Assembly: GCA_027033555.1 (NCBI GenBank)
Contig: JALVLE010000139.1
Span: forward strand, 1-13,856
Reading direction: 5' to 3'
Length of the DNA: 13,856 nucleotides
From: Caldifarciminota bacterium
GTDB lineage: Bacteria > Hydrothermota > Hydrothermia > UBA1063 > CAJXJZ01
A program made the position numbers and the translations under genes. The notes beneath the pieces are model-generated. The model did no database searches. It was not told the origin of the DNA and was given only the letters and a program-made list of their open reading frames with translations. This document shows, in pieces, positions 5,064-13,240 of the stretch (its first letter is position 1; each line of letters starts with the position of its first letter).

Positions 5064-6932
5064 TTATCTTCCTACCAATTTTTGATAACCTTCCTCCGGA
5101 TAAACATCAAGCGCCTTTACCCACCTGGATAATTTCTCAACTCTTTCCCTTGGATTTTCCGGCATACGGAGGGGACGTCCTCTTCCATCAAAAATAAGAC
5201 CTACAACTCCTCCCTGAAGTTCAACCTCCAGGACTTTACCCTTGCCTGCACCAACATCAACATTTTTCACAGGCTCTATAACTGCCTTCGCCACCTCTCC
5301 CACGCCAAGCGGTACTTTAAAGAGGTCTCCCCATTTTATCTCAAGCTCTTTTTTGCTTCCATCTGGCATCTCAAGATGCACCTTTGCCATGAGCTTGCCT
5401 TCTTTCATGGGTTTTTCGGTGACAGGAACTACCGAATGCCCAAGCCTTATAAGACAATCTCTGTCAAACACCTCAGTTGCAGCCTCCTCATGAACGTCTG
5501 CAAGAACTCCAAGGTGCGGCATCATGAAAATGGAATCCACTGTGAGCATTGTAACACCTTGGGGCTCAAATGCGTCAAGCATCATGAGTGCAGACTGTAC
5601 TCTTCGTGGAGCGTGAGAAAGTACTCCGCCTGAACCTATAATCATAGCCAGACTCATCATATCCACAAGGGTACCACCTGCAAGACTTTGAGCAAAAGCA
5701 TCAGAAATTGTTCTTTCCTGCTGCACACCTTTTAATCCCACTGCCATTGACTTATGATGTTCAAAGGCGAGTCTCAGAGCCTCTCTCGCAATTGCCTGCT
5801 CTATAATGAGCTCTTCAAGTGTCTGTGGTATAGTGGTGGGTCTTATCATCTTGTTTCTGATTCTATTTTTTAGATCTGAGGGATCAATATGGAAAGGAAC
5901 CCATCTCAAAATGTTTTCCACACCTGCCTCAACGAGAACATTGGATATGGAATAACTCATACCCAAATTCGCTGAAACGGTCCTGTTAAAGACTCTTCTA
6001 CCCTCTGATTTATCTTTAAAAACGGAAAATACATCAGTAGTTGCGCCTCCAATATCCACCCCCAAGACATCAATATCCAGCTTATTCCCCACTTTCTCCA
6101 CAAGTGACCCAACTGCACCAGGAGTCGGCTTTATGGGTGTATCTGTCCAGCTCATCAATTTTTTGTACCCTGGTGCATGCTGCATAACATGTTCCATAAA
6201 GAGTTCGTGTATCTTATCACGAGCAGGTTTAAGGTTTTCTTTTTCTAAAACAGGCCTGATATTATCCACAATTTCAAGGGCCACCTTGTCTCCAAGGATT
6301 CTTTTAATATCCTCTCTTGCATCCTTATTTCCTGCATAAATAACAGGCAGCTTGTATCCTACCCCAAATCTGGGCTTGGGATCGGCAGCAGCAATAAGCT
6401 CTGCAAGCTCAATAACATGCTTCTTGGTTCCGCCATCCACTCCTCCTGCAAGGAGTATCATATCCGGTCTTAACCTCCTTATTAAATCCACCCTTTCATG
6501 CGGCATCCTCCCATCATTTGAAGCTATCACATCCATTACAATAGCACCTGCACCAAGAGCCGCCCTCTGAGCACTTTCTGCAGTCATCTGCCTTACAACT
6601 CCCACAACGAGCATTTGTAGTCCACCACCGGCAGAAGATGTGGAAACATAAATATCCACTCCTTCTTTCTCGCTCTTTTTAGGTTTAATAATTTTTTCGC
6701 CATCCAGAATCTTGATATGAGTCAACTCCTCCACTTCCCTAAAGGCATTAAGTACACCCCTTGTTACATCCTCAAATGGTGCTTCAACTGTTGTGGGTGC
6801 CTCTCCTCTCGCGGTAAGTCTATAATGTTCACCTTTCTTTTCAATAAGAATTGCTTTGGTAGTAGTACTACCACAATCTGTGGCAATCACTCTTTCAATT
6901 TTTGATTTATCAATTTTCTTATGAGGACTCAC
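5064..6932 (-). CDS. glmL: Long GlmL/MutL-type actin-like ATPase, 622 aa
   Basis: This is a member of the GlmL (glutamate mutase L) family of ASKHA ATPases, found beside B12-dependent carbon-skeleton mutases and thought to reactivate them. The nucleotide-binding motifs are clear: phosphate-1 DCGSTTTKA (19-27), phosphate-2 VDIGGATTD (292-300) and an adenosine-type loop GSGGVLSHAP (433-442). Family-typical stretches include STSSAGGGLQMLV (97-109) and LLAGGVDGGTKKH (160-172). It is longer than classical clostridial GlmL (about 460 aa): residues about 480-622 form an extra C-terminal part with VGLIFDGRGRPLRMP (577-591). The GTG start at 6932 has an AGGAGG site 6 bases upstream. It overlaps the L7Ae-like gene by 14 bp and precedes the sigma gene by 4 bp. 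No mutase or cobalamin gene lies in the window, so the client protein is unknown. Confidence 0.85.
   Translation of the reverse strand: MSPHKKIDKSKIERVIATDCGSTTTKAILIEKKGEHYRLTARGEAPTTVEAPFEDVTRGVLNAFREVEELTHIKILDGEKIIKPKKSEKEGVDIYVSTSSAGGGLQMLVVGVVRQMTAESAQRAALGAGAIVMDVIASNDGRMPHERVDLIRRLRPDMILLAGGVDGGTKKHVIELAELIAAADPKPRFGVGYKLPVIYAGNKDAREDIKRILGDKVALEIVDNIRPVLEKENLKPARDKIHELFMEHVMQHAPGYKKLMSWTDTPIKPTPGAVGSLVEKVGNKLDIDVLGVDIGGATTDVFSVFKDKSEGRRVFNRTVSANLGMSYSISNVLVEAGVENILRWVPFHIDPSDLKNRIRNKMIRPTTIPQTLEELIIEQAIAREALRLAFEHHKSMAVGLKGVQQERTISDAFAQSLAGGTLVDMMSLAMIIGSGGVLSHAPRRVQSALMMLDAFEPQGVTMLTVDSIFMMPHLGVLADVHEEAATEVFDRDCLIRLGHSVVPVTEKPMKEGKLMAKVHLEMPDGSKKELEIKWGDLFKVPLGVGEVAKAVIEPVKNVDVGAGKGKVLEVELQGGVVGLIFDGRGRPLRMPENPRERVEKLSRWVKALDVYPEEGYQKLVGR
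5068..5073 (-). promoter_or_regulatory. Ribosome binding site deciding the TTG start of the sigma factor
   Basis: AGGAAG on the minus strand lies 8 bases before the TTG at 5057-5059 and inside the last codons of glmL. It supports the non-ATG start and suggests coupling to glmL translation. Confidence 0.5.
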
Positions 6933-7227
6933 TTTTCTCCTCCTTTATAGGCAACAAAAGCTTTTCAAATCTCTTTTTTATCCCAAAAACTGCAACTTCC
7001 TCCCGTCCAAAGATTCTTCCAAGCTCCTTTTTACCCTTGCTACAATGTAAAATTTTATGCTTTTCATTCAACACATTCAAGATTTTATTTTCCTCCCTCT
7101 TTGACATGTCTTTTGCAAATACAACCACACTTACCACCTCTAAATTATGCAAAAGGGCAGACCTGCCAACCAGCACTCCCCCACCACGGATTGCAAGCCC
7201 AATATTCTCAAATTTTATCTGTGCCAT
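6919..7227 (-). CDS. L7Ae/L30e-like (YlxQ-type) small protein, 102 aa
   Basis: This is a small protein resembling the bacterial L7Ae/L30e/YlxQ group, which bind kink-turn-like RNA. The alignable elements are the N-terminal helix NIGLAIRGGGVLVG (8-21), the central strand VSVVVFAKDMS (32-42), the SKGKKELGRIFG block (63-74), where the family typically has a KEELG-x-x-x-G run, and a final strand VAVFGIKKRFEKLL (78-91). The C-terminus is a charged tail. The stretch GRSALLHNL (21-29) lacks the Glu and Lys that RNA-binding members usually carry in this loop, so RNA binding may be altered or lost. It overlaps rseP by 13 bp upstream and glmL by 14 bp downstream, so its translation is probably coupled to both. 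Usual YlxQ neighbours (nusA, infB) are absent. The assignment is by pattern and moderate. Confidence 0.6.
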   Translation of the reverse strand: MAQIKFENIGLAIRGGGVLVGRSALLHNLEVVSVVVFAKDMSKREENKILNVLNEKHKILHCSKGKKELGRIFGREEVAVFGIKKRFEKLLLPIKEEKSESS

Positions 7228-8501
7228 ATTTTTAATATATCCATAGCGGTTATTAAAACCATGAGAACAACAAGTGCCACAAACCCTGCAAACTGAATAG
7301 ATTCAAGCACCTCTTTTTTGAGAGGCTTTTTTATAATAGCCTCTATTGTAAATACAAAAACATGAAAACCATCAAGGGCAGGAAAGGGTATAAGATTCAA
7401 CAAAAATAAATTAATAGAAAGAGCTGCAGAGAGATTTATCAGACTCGCTATTTTTATAAGCAACCCGCTTCCCATGGATTCTGAGGAATGGACAAGGCGT
7501 CCAACTGTGATTATCCCCCCTAAATTCTTAAAAGACGTTTTTCCTGTAAAAAGGTTATAAATGAACTCCAGAGTAAGCACATTCACCTCATACGTCTTTA
7601 CAAGAGCACTTTTTATCCCTTCCCAAACTCCCATTCGCACCGTCTTGGTATAAGCGGCAATACCAATCTTACCAAAGGTATCTCCTTTTTCAATGGACAC
7701 AGCCAGAGGAACGACCTTGAATATAAGTGTATCATTCCCACGTTTCACTACAAACAAAACAGTATCTCCCGGCCTTTTTCTTACATACTCCCCAACGTCC
7801 TGAAACATACTAACTTTCACAGTATCTACCTGTAAAATAGTATCATACCTGCGTATTCCTGCTTTATATGCGGGCCCATCTTTTTCTATGGCCTCAACTA
7901 CGGGAGGTATATATGGTTCAATCCCCAGGGTATCCTTTTCTGACAGATAAAATTTCACCGCAAGGGTATCTTTGCCTCTAAGCAATATAATAGTATTTGT
8001 ATCGTTTATTTTGAGCGCTCTCCAGAAATCACTCCAGTTTTTCATAGGCTTATTGTTCACAGACAAAATAGAGTCACCTGGTCTTATACCGGCTTTCCAT
8101 GCAAGCTGTCCCTCATACACTTTTCCTATTTTTGAAATACTTGTATCCGGATATCCTACAACCGTGTAAAGAATAAAATACAGGAAAATGGCGAGAAATA
8201 AATTAAATAGTGGTCCTGCAAGTACTACCAACAATTTTGAGCTATAAGGTTTCGCATTAAAATCATCCTTTTCGTAGTGCTCCTTGAATTCCTGTCCTTT
8301 TAATCTCACAAATCCGCCAAAAGGAATGGCCCTTATTGAAATTAACTCTCCATTTCTTTTTTTCTGATACAATGGAGGACCAAATCCAATGGAGAATTCT
8401 TCCACAACAACTCCGGTAAGTTTGGCAAAAAGATAATGCCCCCCCTCATGTACTATGATGAGTACGGATATGATAAAAAGAGTAAGAATTAAAGTTAACA
8501 T
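7215..8501 (-). CDS. rseP: RseP-type site-2 intramembrane zinc metalloprotease, 428 aa
   Basis: This is a membrane-embedded protease of the S2P family that cuts transmembrane segments, classically anti-sigma factors or leftover signal peptides. The zinc site HEGGH (His18, Glu19, His22) lies in the first membrane helix, and the third ligand is in the C-terminal NLIPFPALDGFH motif (Asp377); the usual second Gly of LDGGH is Phe here. Two PDZ domains follow each other, about 118-188 and 198-267, each with an AGI(R) motif (KAGIRPGD at 136-143, YKAGIRRYD at 212-220). Four membrane helices fit the family, as does the length. The gene begins 1 bp after the DUF5683-like gene with no good ribosome binding site, implying coupled translation, and overlaps the L7Ae-like gene by 13 bp. 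No anti-sigma factor is next to it. Confidence 0.95.
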   Translation of the reverse strand: MLTLILTLFIISVLIIVHEGGHYLFAKLTGVVVEEFSIGFGPPLYQKKRNGELISIRAIPFGGFVRLKGQEFKEHYEKDDFNAKPYSSKLLVVLAGPLFNLFLAIFLYFILYTVVGYPDTSISKIGKVYEGQLAWKAGIRPGDSILSVNNKPMKNWSDFWRALKINDTNTIILLRGKDTLAVKFYLSEKDTLGIEPYIPPVVEAIEKDGPAYKAGIRRYDTILQVDTVKVSMFQDVGEYVRKRPGDTVLFVVKRGNDTLIFKVVPLAVSIEKGDTFGKIGIAAYTKTVRMGVWEGIKSALVKTYEVNVLTLEFIYNLFTGKTSFKNLGGIITVGRLVHSSESMGSGLLIKIASLINLSAALSINLFLLNLIPFPALDGFHVFVFTIEAIIKKPLKKEVLESIQFAGFVALVVLMVLITAMDILKIWHR

Positions 8502-8502
8502 A

Positions 8503-9111
8503 TCAGAAATTTATGGTAAGTCCACCAGATAAACTCCTACTGTTTAATGACGTACGGATAACAGCTTTCCTCTTAAGCAACCTGCTGGTAATTACAGCGT
8601 CTATAAAAGAGGCAAGATGATTTGTAAGGATAAATCCCATAAGTACCACCGTTTTATTGGAAAGCTCTCTATAAAATCTTCTTTTATCCTGATAAGCGTA
8701 CCAGTCCTCCGTTGAAGTCCACTTCCAGCGAATATGAGTTTTAGCATGCTCTTTAACGTACTTATCCTGCATTGCCGGATCATCGGGATAAATCTGTCTT
8801 GCCTCCCTGTATAACATTTCATAATATTCATCATAGGATCTGTACTTTTCCATAAGAGTTAAAATCACCGGGTCTGTTATTACCTCCGAGGTAGCATGCT
8901 CCCTCGCAAACTCAATATATGATTCTTTAAGAGCACCCATTCGCTTCCGTGTATAAAAATATTCCCCTGCAATAGCTCCTTCAAGAAAAAGATAAATATA
9001 TCCTCTTTTCTGGCGATGTTTTAACTGATAACTCCCCGGAGCTATAAAAGAGAGCACAGGTTTCCCAAAAACTGGAGGGAATAAAAAGCCCATTATCATC
9101 AATAACTTCAA
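8503..9111 (-). CDS. DUF5683-like membrane protein, 202 aa
   Basis: This is a protein of unknown function with a hydrophobic, probably cleaved N-terminus (residues 1-16) and the DUF5683-like pattern [25 protein letters not shown] (18-42), where PG, a Tyr/Gln and a Gly-Tyr precede a hydrophobic helix. A charged, Tyr- and Trp-rich middle (about 52-145) with [18 protein letters not shown] (128-145) follows, then a second membrane helix with NHLASFIDA (164-172). The end, SGGLTINF, looks like a beta-strand ending in Phe. In the families I know this domain is found in FCB-group envelope proteins. The start is TTG at 9111: a GGGGAG site lies 5 bases upstream and TTGA overlaps the gyrA stop. The later ATG at 9099 would be 17 bases from that site. 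It sits between gyrA and rseP in the operon. Confidence 0.65.
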   Translation of the reverse strand: MKLLMIMGFLFPPVFGKPVLSFIAPGSYQLKHRQKRGYIYLFLEGAIAGEYFYTRKRMGALKESYIEFAREHATSEVITDPVILTLMEKYRSYDEYYEMLYREARQIYPDDPAMQDKYVKEHAKTHIRWKWTSTEDWYAYQDKRRFYRELSNKTVVLMGFILTNHLASFIDAVITSRLLKRKAVIRTSLNSRSLSGGLTINF

Positions 9112-11546
9112 AATATCTCCCCTTCCTTTACGTATCCTTTTTCTTCTATTATATCAACGTCAATAATCTCATCGTCTTCCTTTACCTTCATAAGCTTTAC
9201 ACCAATTGCATTTCTGCCCAATTTTTTAATTTCCTGAGCTTTTAGTCTTATAACAGTTCCACTTCTTGTAAGAAATATCACATGGTCATCAGGGCCTATA
9301 GCCCGCAATCTAACAAGTTTTCCAGTTTTTGGCGTTATCCTTATTATCCTTACCCCTTTTGCCCCGCGTCTGGTTTTTCTAATATCCTCGGGACTAATCC
9401 TCTTGCCATATCCAAATTCAGTTACAGCAAGAAGATCACGTCCAGGCTTGTGTATAGCCATTGACACCACCCACTCATCGGCCTCAAGTGCTATACCCTT
9501 TACCCCCTGCGTATCCCTTGCTGTAGGTCTTACATCATTTTCATCAAATCGCACAGCAAATCCAGAGGACTTTGCAACCACAAGCTCTCTTTTTCCGTTA
9601 GTAATCGTAACATCTACAATTTCGTCATCGTCTCTTATCTTTACAGCAATTATACCGTTCTTTCGTGCATTTTCGTAGGCTGAAATGTGCGTCTTTTTAA
9701 TATAACCCTGCCTGGACATGAACACCACATAATACTCTTTGTGGAAAGAGCGCACCGGTACCATAAAGATGATCTTTTCATTGTCTTTTAATTTTAATAA
9801 TGCTTTTATTGACCTACCCTTTGCTTTCATTGAAGCTTCTGGAAGCTCATACGCCTTAAAAGTGAAAGCTCTTCCCTTGTTACTTATTGCCATTAAAGTA
9901 TCGTGCGTATTACAGGTGAACACTCCAATGGGATAATCATCCTCATAGGTAAACACTCCATTTCTCCCCACTCCCCCTCTATTCTGACTTCTATAGCTTT
10001 TGACAGGGGTTCTCTTAACATAGCCTAAATGTGTAAGGGTAATCACCACATCCTCTCTGGGAATAAGGTCTTCAACATCAAGACTCTCTGCTTCTCTCTC
10101 TTCTATAACAGTTCTCCGCTCATCACCATATTTTTCTTTGATTTCAAGTAGCTCTTTTTTCATCTCCTCATAAAGCAATTTTTTACTTTCAAGTATACTC
10201 TTCAGTCTCGCGATTTCTTTAATCAATTTTTCATATTCTGAATCAATTTTGTCCCTATCAAGTTTTGTAAGACTCCCCAATTTCATATCCAGAATAGCCT
10301 GTGCCTGAGCATCTGAAAATCCGAATCGCATCATTAATGACTGTTTTGCCTCCCGCTGATCGGCAGACTTCTTTATAATCTCCACTATTTCATCAATATG
10401 GGAAAGGGCCTTTTTAAATCCCTCTAAAATGTGCGCCCTTTTCTCCGCTTTAGCAAGACGAAATTTTGTACGCCTTGTAATTACACTTTCTCTATGAGCT
10501 ATATAATGCTGAAGTAGTTCTTTTAGATTTAATGTCTTCGGCTCCCCATCAACAAGGGCAATCATTATAGCACCAAAAGTGGTCTGGAGAGGGGTATGAA
10601 GGTAAAGATTGTTCAAAACAATGTTGGGATCATATCCCCTTTTCACTTCAATTACTATTCTTATTCCTCTTCTATCTGTCTCATCCCTCAGGTCTTGAAT
10701 ACCCTGTATTTTTTTGTTTCGTACAAGCTGTGCAATCTTTTCAATGATGGTATTTGTAGAAACCTGGTAAGGAACCTCTGTTATAACTATTTTTGTCCGA
10801 TTTTTTTCCTCTTCAAAATGCACCCTGGCTCTTACAACTATTCTTCCTCTACCTGTAAGATAAGCATCTCTTATTCCCTCACGTCCCACTATAATTGCGC
10901 CTGTGGGAAAGTCAGGACCTGGGATAAATTTCATAAGCTCATCTACGGTAATGGCTGGGTTATCAATGAGAGCTACAAGCGCGTCCACCACCTCTCCAAG
11001 ATTGTGTGGTGGTACATTGGTAGCAAGCCCCACAGCGATACCAGAAGAACCATTTACAATTAAATTGGGTATTTTTGCTGGTAATACAACCGGCTCTTTA
11101 AGCCTGCCATCAAAGTTAGGGACAAAATCAACGGTATCTTCATCTATATTCTCCAACATTTCCATGGCAATTTTTGAAAGACGAGCCTCAGTGTATCTAT
11201 AAGCAGCCGGAGGATCACCGTAAATAGAACCGAAGTTACCTTGTCCCTCAATTAAAGGATACCTCAAAGAGAAATCCTGTGCCATTCTCACAAGAGCATC
11301 GTAAACTGCACTATCTCCATGAGGGTGATACTTACCAATCACTTCTCCAACCACAGTAGCAGACTTTCTGAAAGGCTTATTGGGAAATAGACCAAGCTCC
11401 CGCATAGCGTAAAGTATTCGCCTCTGTACGGGCTTCAACCCATCCCTAACATCTGGCAATGCCCTCCCAACTATAACGCTCATCGCATAATCAATATACG
11501 ATGAGCGCATCTCATCTTCTAAAAGGGTATCAAAAAAGGGGGTCAT
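9108..11546 (-). CDS. gyrA: DNA gyrase subunit A, 812 aa
   Basis: This is the breakage-reunion subunit of DNA gyrase, which works with GyrB to introduce negative supercoils. The catalytic Tyr118 lies in [10 protein letters not shown]. The quinolone-determining region [11 protein letters not shown] keeps Ser79 and Asp83, equivalent to E. coli Ser83 and Asp87, so there are no classical resistance changes. A coiled-coil arm spans about 360-470 and a six-bladed C-terminal domain about 497-800, which argues for GyrA over ParC. The GyrA box, QRRGGKG in E. coli, reads QNRGGVG (521-527), a partly degenerate form. The ATG at 11546 overlaps the stop of the DksA/TraR-like gene (ATGA). The length is normal for forms without the E. 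coli acidic tail. It is the second gene of the operon; gyrB is not in the window. Confidence 0.96.
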   Translation of the reverse strand: MTPFFDTLLEDEMRSSYIDYAMSVIVGRALPDVRDGLKPVQRRILYAMRELGLFPNKPFRKSATVVGEVIGKYHPHGDSAVYDALVRMAQDFSLRYPLIEGQGNFGSIYGDPPAAYRYTEARLSKIAMEMLENIDEDTVDFVPNFDGRLKEPVVLPAKIPNLIVNGSSGIAVGLATNVPPHNLGEVVDALVALIDNPAITVDELMKFIPGPDFPTGAIIVGREGIRDAYLTGRGRIVVRARVHFEEEKNRTKIVITEVPYQVSTNTIIEKIAQLVRNKKIQGIQDLRDETDRRGIRIVIEVKRGYDPNIVLNNLYLHTPLQTTFGAIMIALVDGEPKTLNLKELLQHYIAHRESVITRRTKFRLAKAEKRAHILEGFKKALSHIDEIVEIIKKSADQREAKQSLMMRFGFSDAQAQAILDMKLGSLTKLDRDKIDSEYEKLIKEIARLKSILESKKLLYEEMKKELLEIKEKYGDERRTVIEEREAESLDVEDLIPREDVVITLTHLGYVKRTPVKSYRSQNRGGVGRNGVFTYEDDYPIGVFTCNTHDTLMAISNKGRAFTFKAYELPEASMKAKGRSIKALLKLKDNEKIIFMVPVRSFHKEYYVVFMSRQGYIKKTHISAYENARKNGIIAVKIRDDDEIVDVTITNGKRELVVAKSSGFAVRFDENDVRPTARDTQGVKGIALEADEWVVSMAIHKPGRDLLAVTEFGYGKRISPEDIRKTRRGAKGVRIIRITPKTGKLVRLRAIGPDDHVIFLTRSGTVIRLKAQEIKKLGRNAIGVKLMKVKEDDEIIDVDIIEEKGYVKEGEIF
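9117..9122 (-). promoter_or_regulatory. Ribosome binding site deciding the TTG start of the DUF5683-like gene
   Basis: GGGGAG on the minus strand lies 5 bases before the TTG at 9109-9111, inside the last codons of gyrA. The overlap of the start with the gyrA stop suggests stop-start coupling. Confidence 0.5.
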
Positions 11547-11890
11547 AGCTCTTCAGGCTGCCTCCTTGCACATTTTGAACAGTATTTTGTCCACGGTATA
11601 AGCTCTAACCTTTCTGGTTCTATTTGAGAGCCACAACTCTCACAGATTCCATAGCTCCCCTTTTCTATCCTTTTAAGCGCTTCTTTAATCTCCCTTAATC
11701 TGTTTAATTTCTGGCGAGCTTTTATAGAAAGGTCATTTTCGGCATAGGTAAAATACGCCCACTCTTCAAAATCTTTTGGCGAATTCCATTCATCTCCAAG
11801 ACGCTCTTCCACCTCAAGTTGCTTCTTTAAATACTCCATCAGCTTTCTCTGTTCCTTTAAGAGTAATTCCCTGTACTTTTGAAGGTCCAT
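11543..11890 (-). CDS. DksA/TraR family zinc-finger protein, 115 aa
   Basis: This is a small coiled-coil and zinc-finger protein of the DksA/TraR superfamily, whose members bind the RNA polymerase secondary channel and modulate initiation. An N-terminal helix (1-33) and a second helix (about 50-77) form the coiled coil. The zinc site is C83-x2-C86 and C104-x2-C107, in [13 protein letters not shown] and [11 protein letters not shown], a strong family signature. The tip between the helices ([14 protein letters not shown]) lacks the DxxDxA motif that true DksA uses at the active site, so this is nearer to the YteA/YocK-type relatives than to DksA itself. The ATG at 11890 has a GGGAGG site 5 bases upstream and a candidate promoter. 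It heads the gyrA to sigma factor operon. Confidence 0.88.
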   Translation of the reverse strand: MDLQKYRELLLKEQRKLMEYLKKQLEVEERLGDEWNSPKDFEEWAYFTYAENDLSIKARQKLNRLREIKEALKRIEKGSYGICESCGSQIEPERLELIPWTKYCSKCARRQPEEL

Positions 11891-11913
11891 ATTTCCTCCC
11901 TTTTAATATCTCT

Positions 11914-11941
11914 ATTATAAAGGGATTAAAGTGAAGCACAA
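11914..11941 (-). promoter_or_regulatory. Candidate promoter of the dksA-like-gyrA-rseP-glmL-rpoD operon
   Basis: On the minus strand a perfect TATAAT (11914-11919) lies 16 bp downstream of TTGTGC (11936-11941). The start site would fall about 17 bases before the ATG at 11890, leaving room for the GGGAGG ribosome binding site. The 78-bp gap (11891-11968) is the only clear break in the minus-strand block from the right edge to 4214. No convincing terminator for murA was seen in it, so readthrough from murA is possible. Confidence 0.5.
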
Positions 11942-11968
11942 AACAAAAGATTCCGGGAAATGTATAAG

Positions 11969-13240
11969 CTAAACCTCTTTTTTTCTCTTGATTTTCGCTC
12001 CAAGAAGCGCTAATTTATGCTCAAAATTCTCATAACCTCTATCAAGGTGATAAATATTCTTAACTATTGTTTTTCCCTTTGCCATGAGTCCGGCTATCAC
12101 CAATGATGCGGAAGCCCTCAAATCAGATGCGTTTACAACGGTTCCCTCAAGTTTTTCCACGCCCTTCACAACCGCTTCTCCTTCCTTAACCTCAATATCT
12201 GCTCCCATTCTTTGGAGCTCGTAGGCATGATGAAACCTTGACGGATAAATTGTTTCTCTGATTATACTCACACCTCTGGCAACCGTCAGCATGGCCATAA
12301 ACTGTGCTTGCATATCCGTGGGAAAACCCGGATAAGGAGAGGTGTAAATATTAAGAGGCATAATATAGTCCTCTGAAGGTTTAATTTTTACAGAACTTCC
12401 AGATATTTCAATCTTTGCACCAGCATCTTTCAATTTTTCAATAGTAGTGAATACATGTTCAGGAATAACATTGTCCACAACAATTGAAGAGCCAGTAGCA
12501 AGAGCCATTACAAGGAAAGTACCAGCTTCTATCCTGTCCGGAATAATTCTTGTTTTATAAGGGGGTGTAAGGCTTTTTTTTCCTCGTACCCTTAAAACCT
12601 CGCTTCCTATCCCGCTTATCTCGGCTCCAGCCTGTTTTAAAAACTCTGCGACCTGCACTACTTCTGGTTCAAGGGCTACATTATGGAGAATTGTTTCATC
12701 TTCTATAAGAGAAGCTGTCATTAAAAGATGTATGGTTCCCCCTACTGTTTTTTGCTCAAAAACTATTTCATTGCCATGAAGAGTGCGAGCCTTTGCAACA
12801 ATAAAGCCGTGCTCAATGTTTATATCCACTCCCAGTTTCTTTAGCCCATCAAGATGGAAGTTTATAGGCCTTGGGCCAAAATTACATCCCCCTGGAAAAG
12901 ATACTTTAGCGTAACCTGTTTTGGCTACCAGTGGTCCAAGAACATATATAGAAGCCCTCATTTTTTCTACAATTGAATAGGGAGCGATCTGATTCTTTAT
13001 ACCAGGCTCCAGAAGCAAAGTATTTTCGCCAATCCAGGAGTGTTCTGTACCTATTACATTAAGAAGGTCTAACATGGTAAATATATCAGTAACTCTCGGC
13101 ACATTTTGTAACTTGAATCCTTTATCAAACAAAAGAGACGCGGCAAGAAGAGGCAGGGCCGCATTTTTAGCTCCAGAGATAGCCACTCGCCCGGAAAGCT
13201 TGCTTTCTCCTTCAATGATAAATAGTTCTTTATTTTTCAT
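11969..13240 (-). CDS. murA: UDP-N-acetylglucosamine 1-carboxyvinyltransferase, 423 aa
   Basis: This enzyme transfers enolpyruvate from phosphoenolpyruvate to UDP-GlcNAc in the cytoplasm, the first committed step of peptidoglycan synthesis. All hallmark residues are present: Lys25-Asn26 in SGAKNAALP, Arg95 in MRASIYVLGPL, the catalytic Cys119 in FPGGCNFGPRP (equivalent to E. coli Cys115), Asp309 in PYPGFPTDMQAQ, and Arg375 in DLRASASLVIAG. The Cys means the classic fosfomycin-sensitive form; Asp variants are resistant. Length and the two-domain inside-out alpha/beta barrel layout are normal. The ATG at 13240 overlaps the end of the ChaN-like gene by 11 bp and has no clear Shine-Dalgarno sequence, so translation is probably coupled to that gene. 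Confidence 0.97.
   Translation of the reverse strand: MKNKELFIIEGESKLSGRVAISGAKNAALPLLAASLLFDKGFKLQNVPRVTDIFTMLDLLNVIGTEHSWIGENTLLLEPGIKNQIAPYSIVEKMRASIYVLGPLVAKTGYAKVSFPGGCNFGPRPINFHLDGLKKLGVDINIEHGFIVAKARTLHGNEIVFEQKTVGGTIHLLMTASLIEDETILHNVALEPEVVQVAEFLKQAGAEISGIGSEVLRVRGKKSLTPPYKTRIIPDRIEAGTFLVMALATGSSIVVDNVIPEHVFTTIEKLKDAGAKIEISGSSVKIKPSEDYIMPLNIYTSPYPGFPTDMQAQFMAMLTVARGVSIIRETIYPSRFHHAYELQRMGADIEVKEGEAVVKGVEKLEGTVVNASDLRASASLVIAGLMAKGKTIVKNIYHLDRGYENFEHKLALLGAKIKRKKEV

Noticed and set aside
8601-8834. 77-codon minus-strand frame inside the DUF5683-like gene, considered as a frameshifted piece
   Set aside because: The main frame is continuous with motifs on both sides of this segment, so there is no sign of a frameshift. 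This is a shadow frame.
10596-11063. 155-codon open frame on the plus strand opposite gyrA
   Set aside because: It lies wholly antisense to strongly conserved gyrA sequence, has no ribosome binding site and its Ser/Tyr/Cys-rich product resembles no family.
11891-11968. Terminator or riboswitch between murA and the DksA/TraR-like gene
   Set aside because: Only a small TTCCCGGAA palindrome was seen, with no GC-rich stem plus T-run, and the gap is too short for a typical riboswitch.
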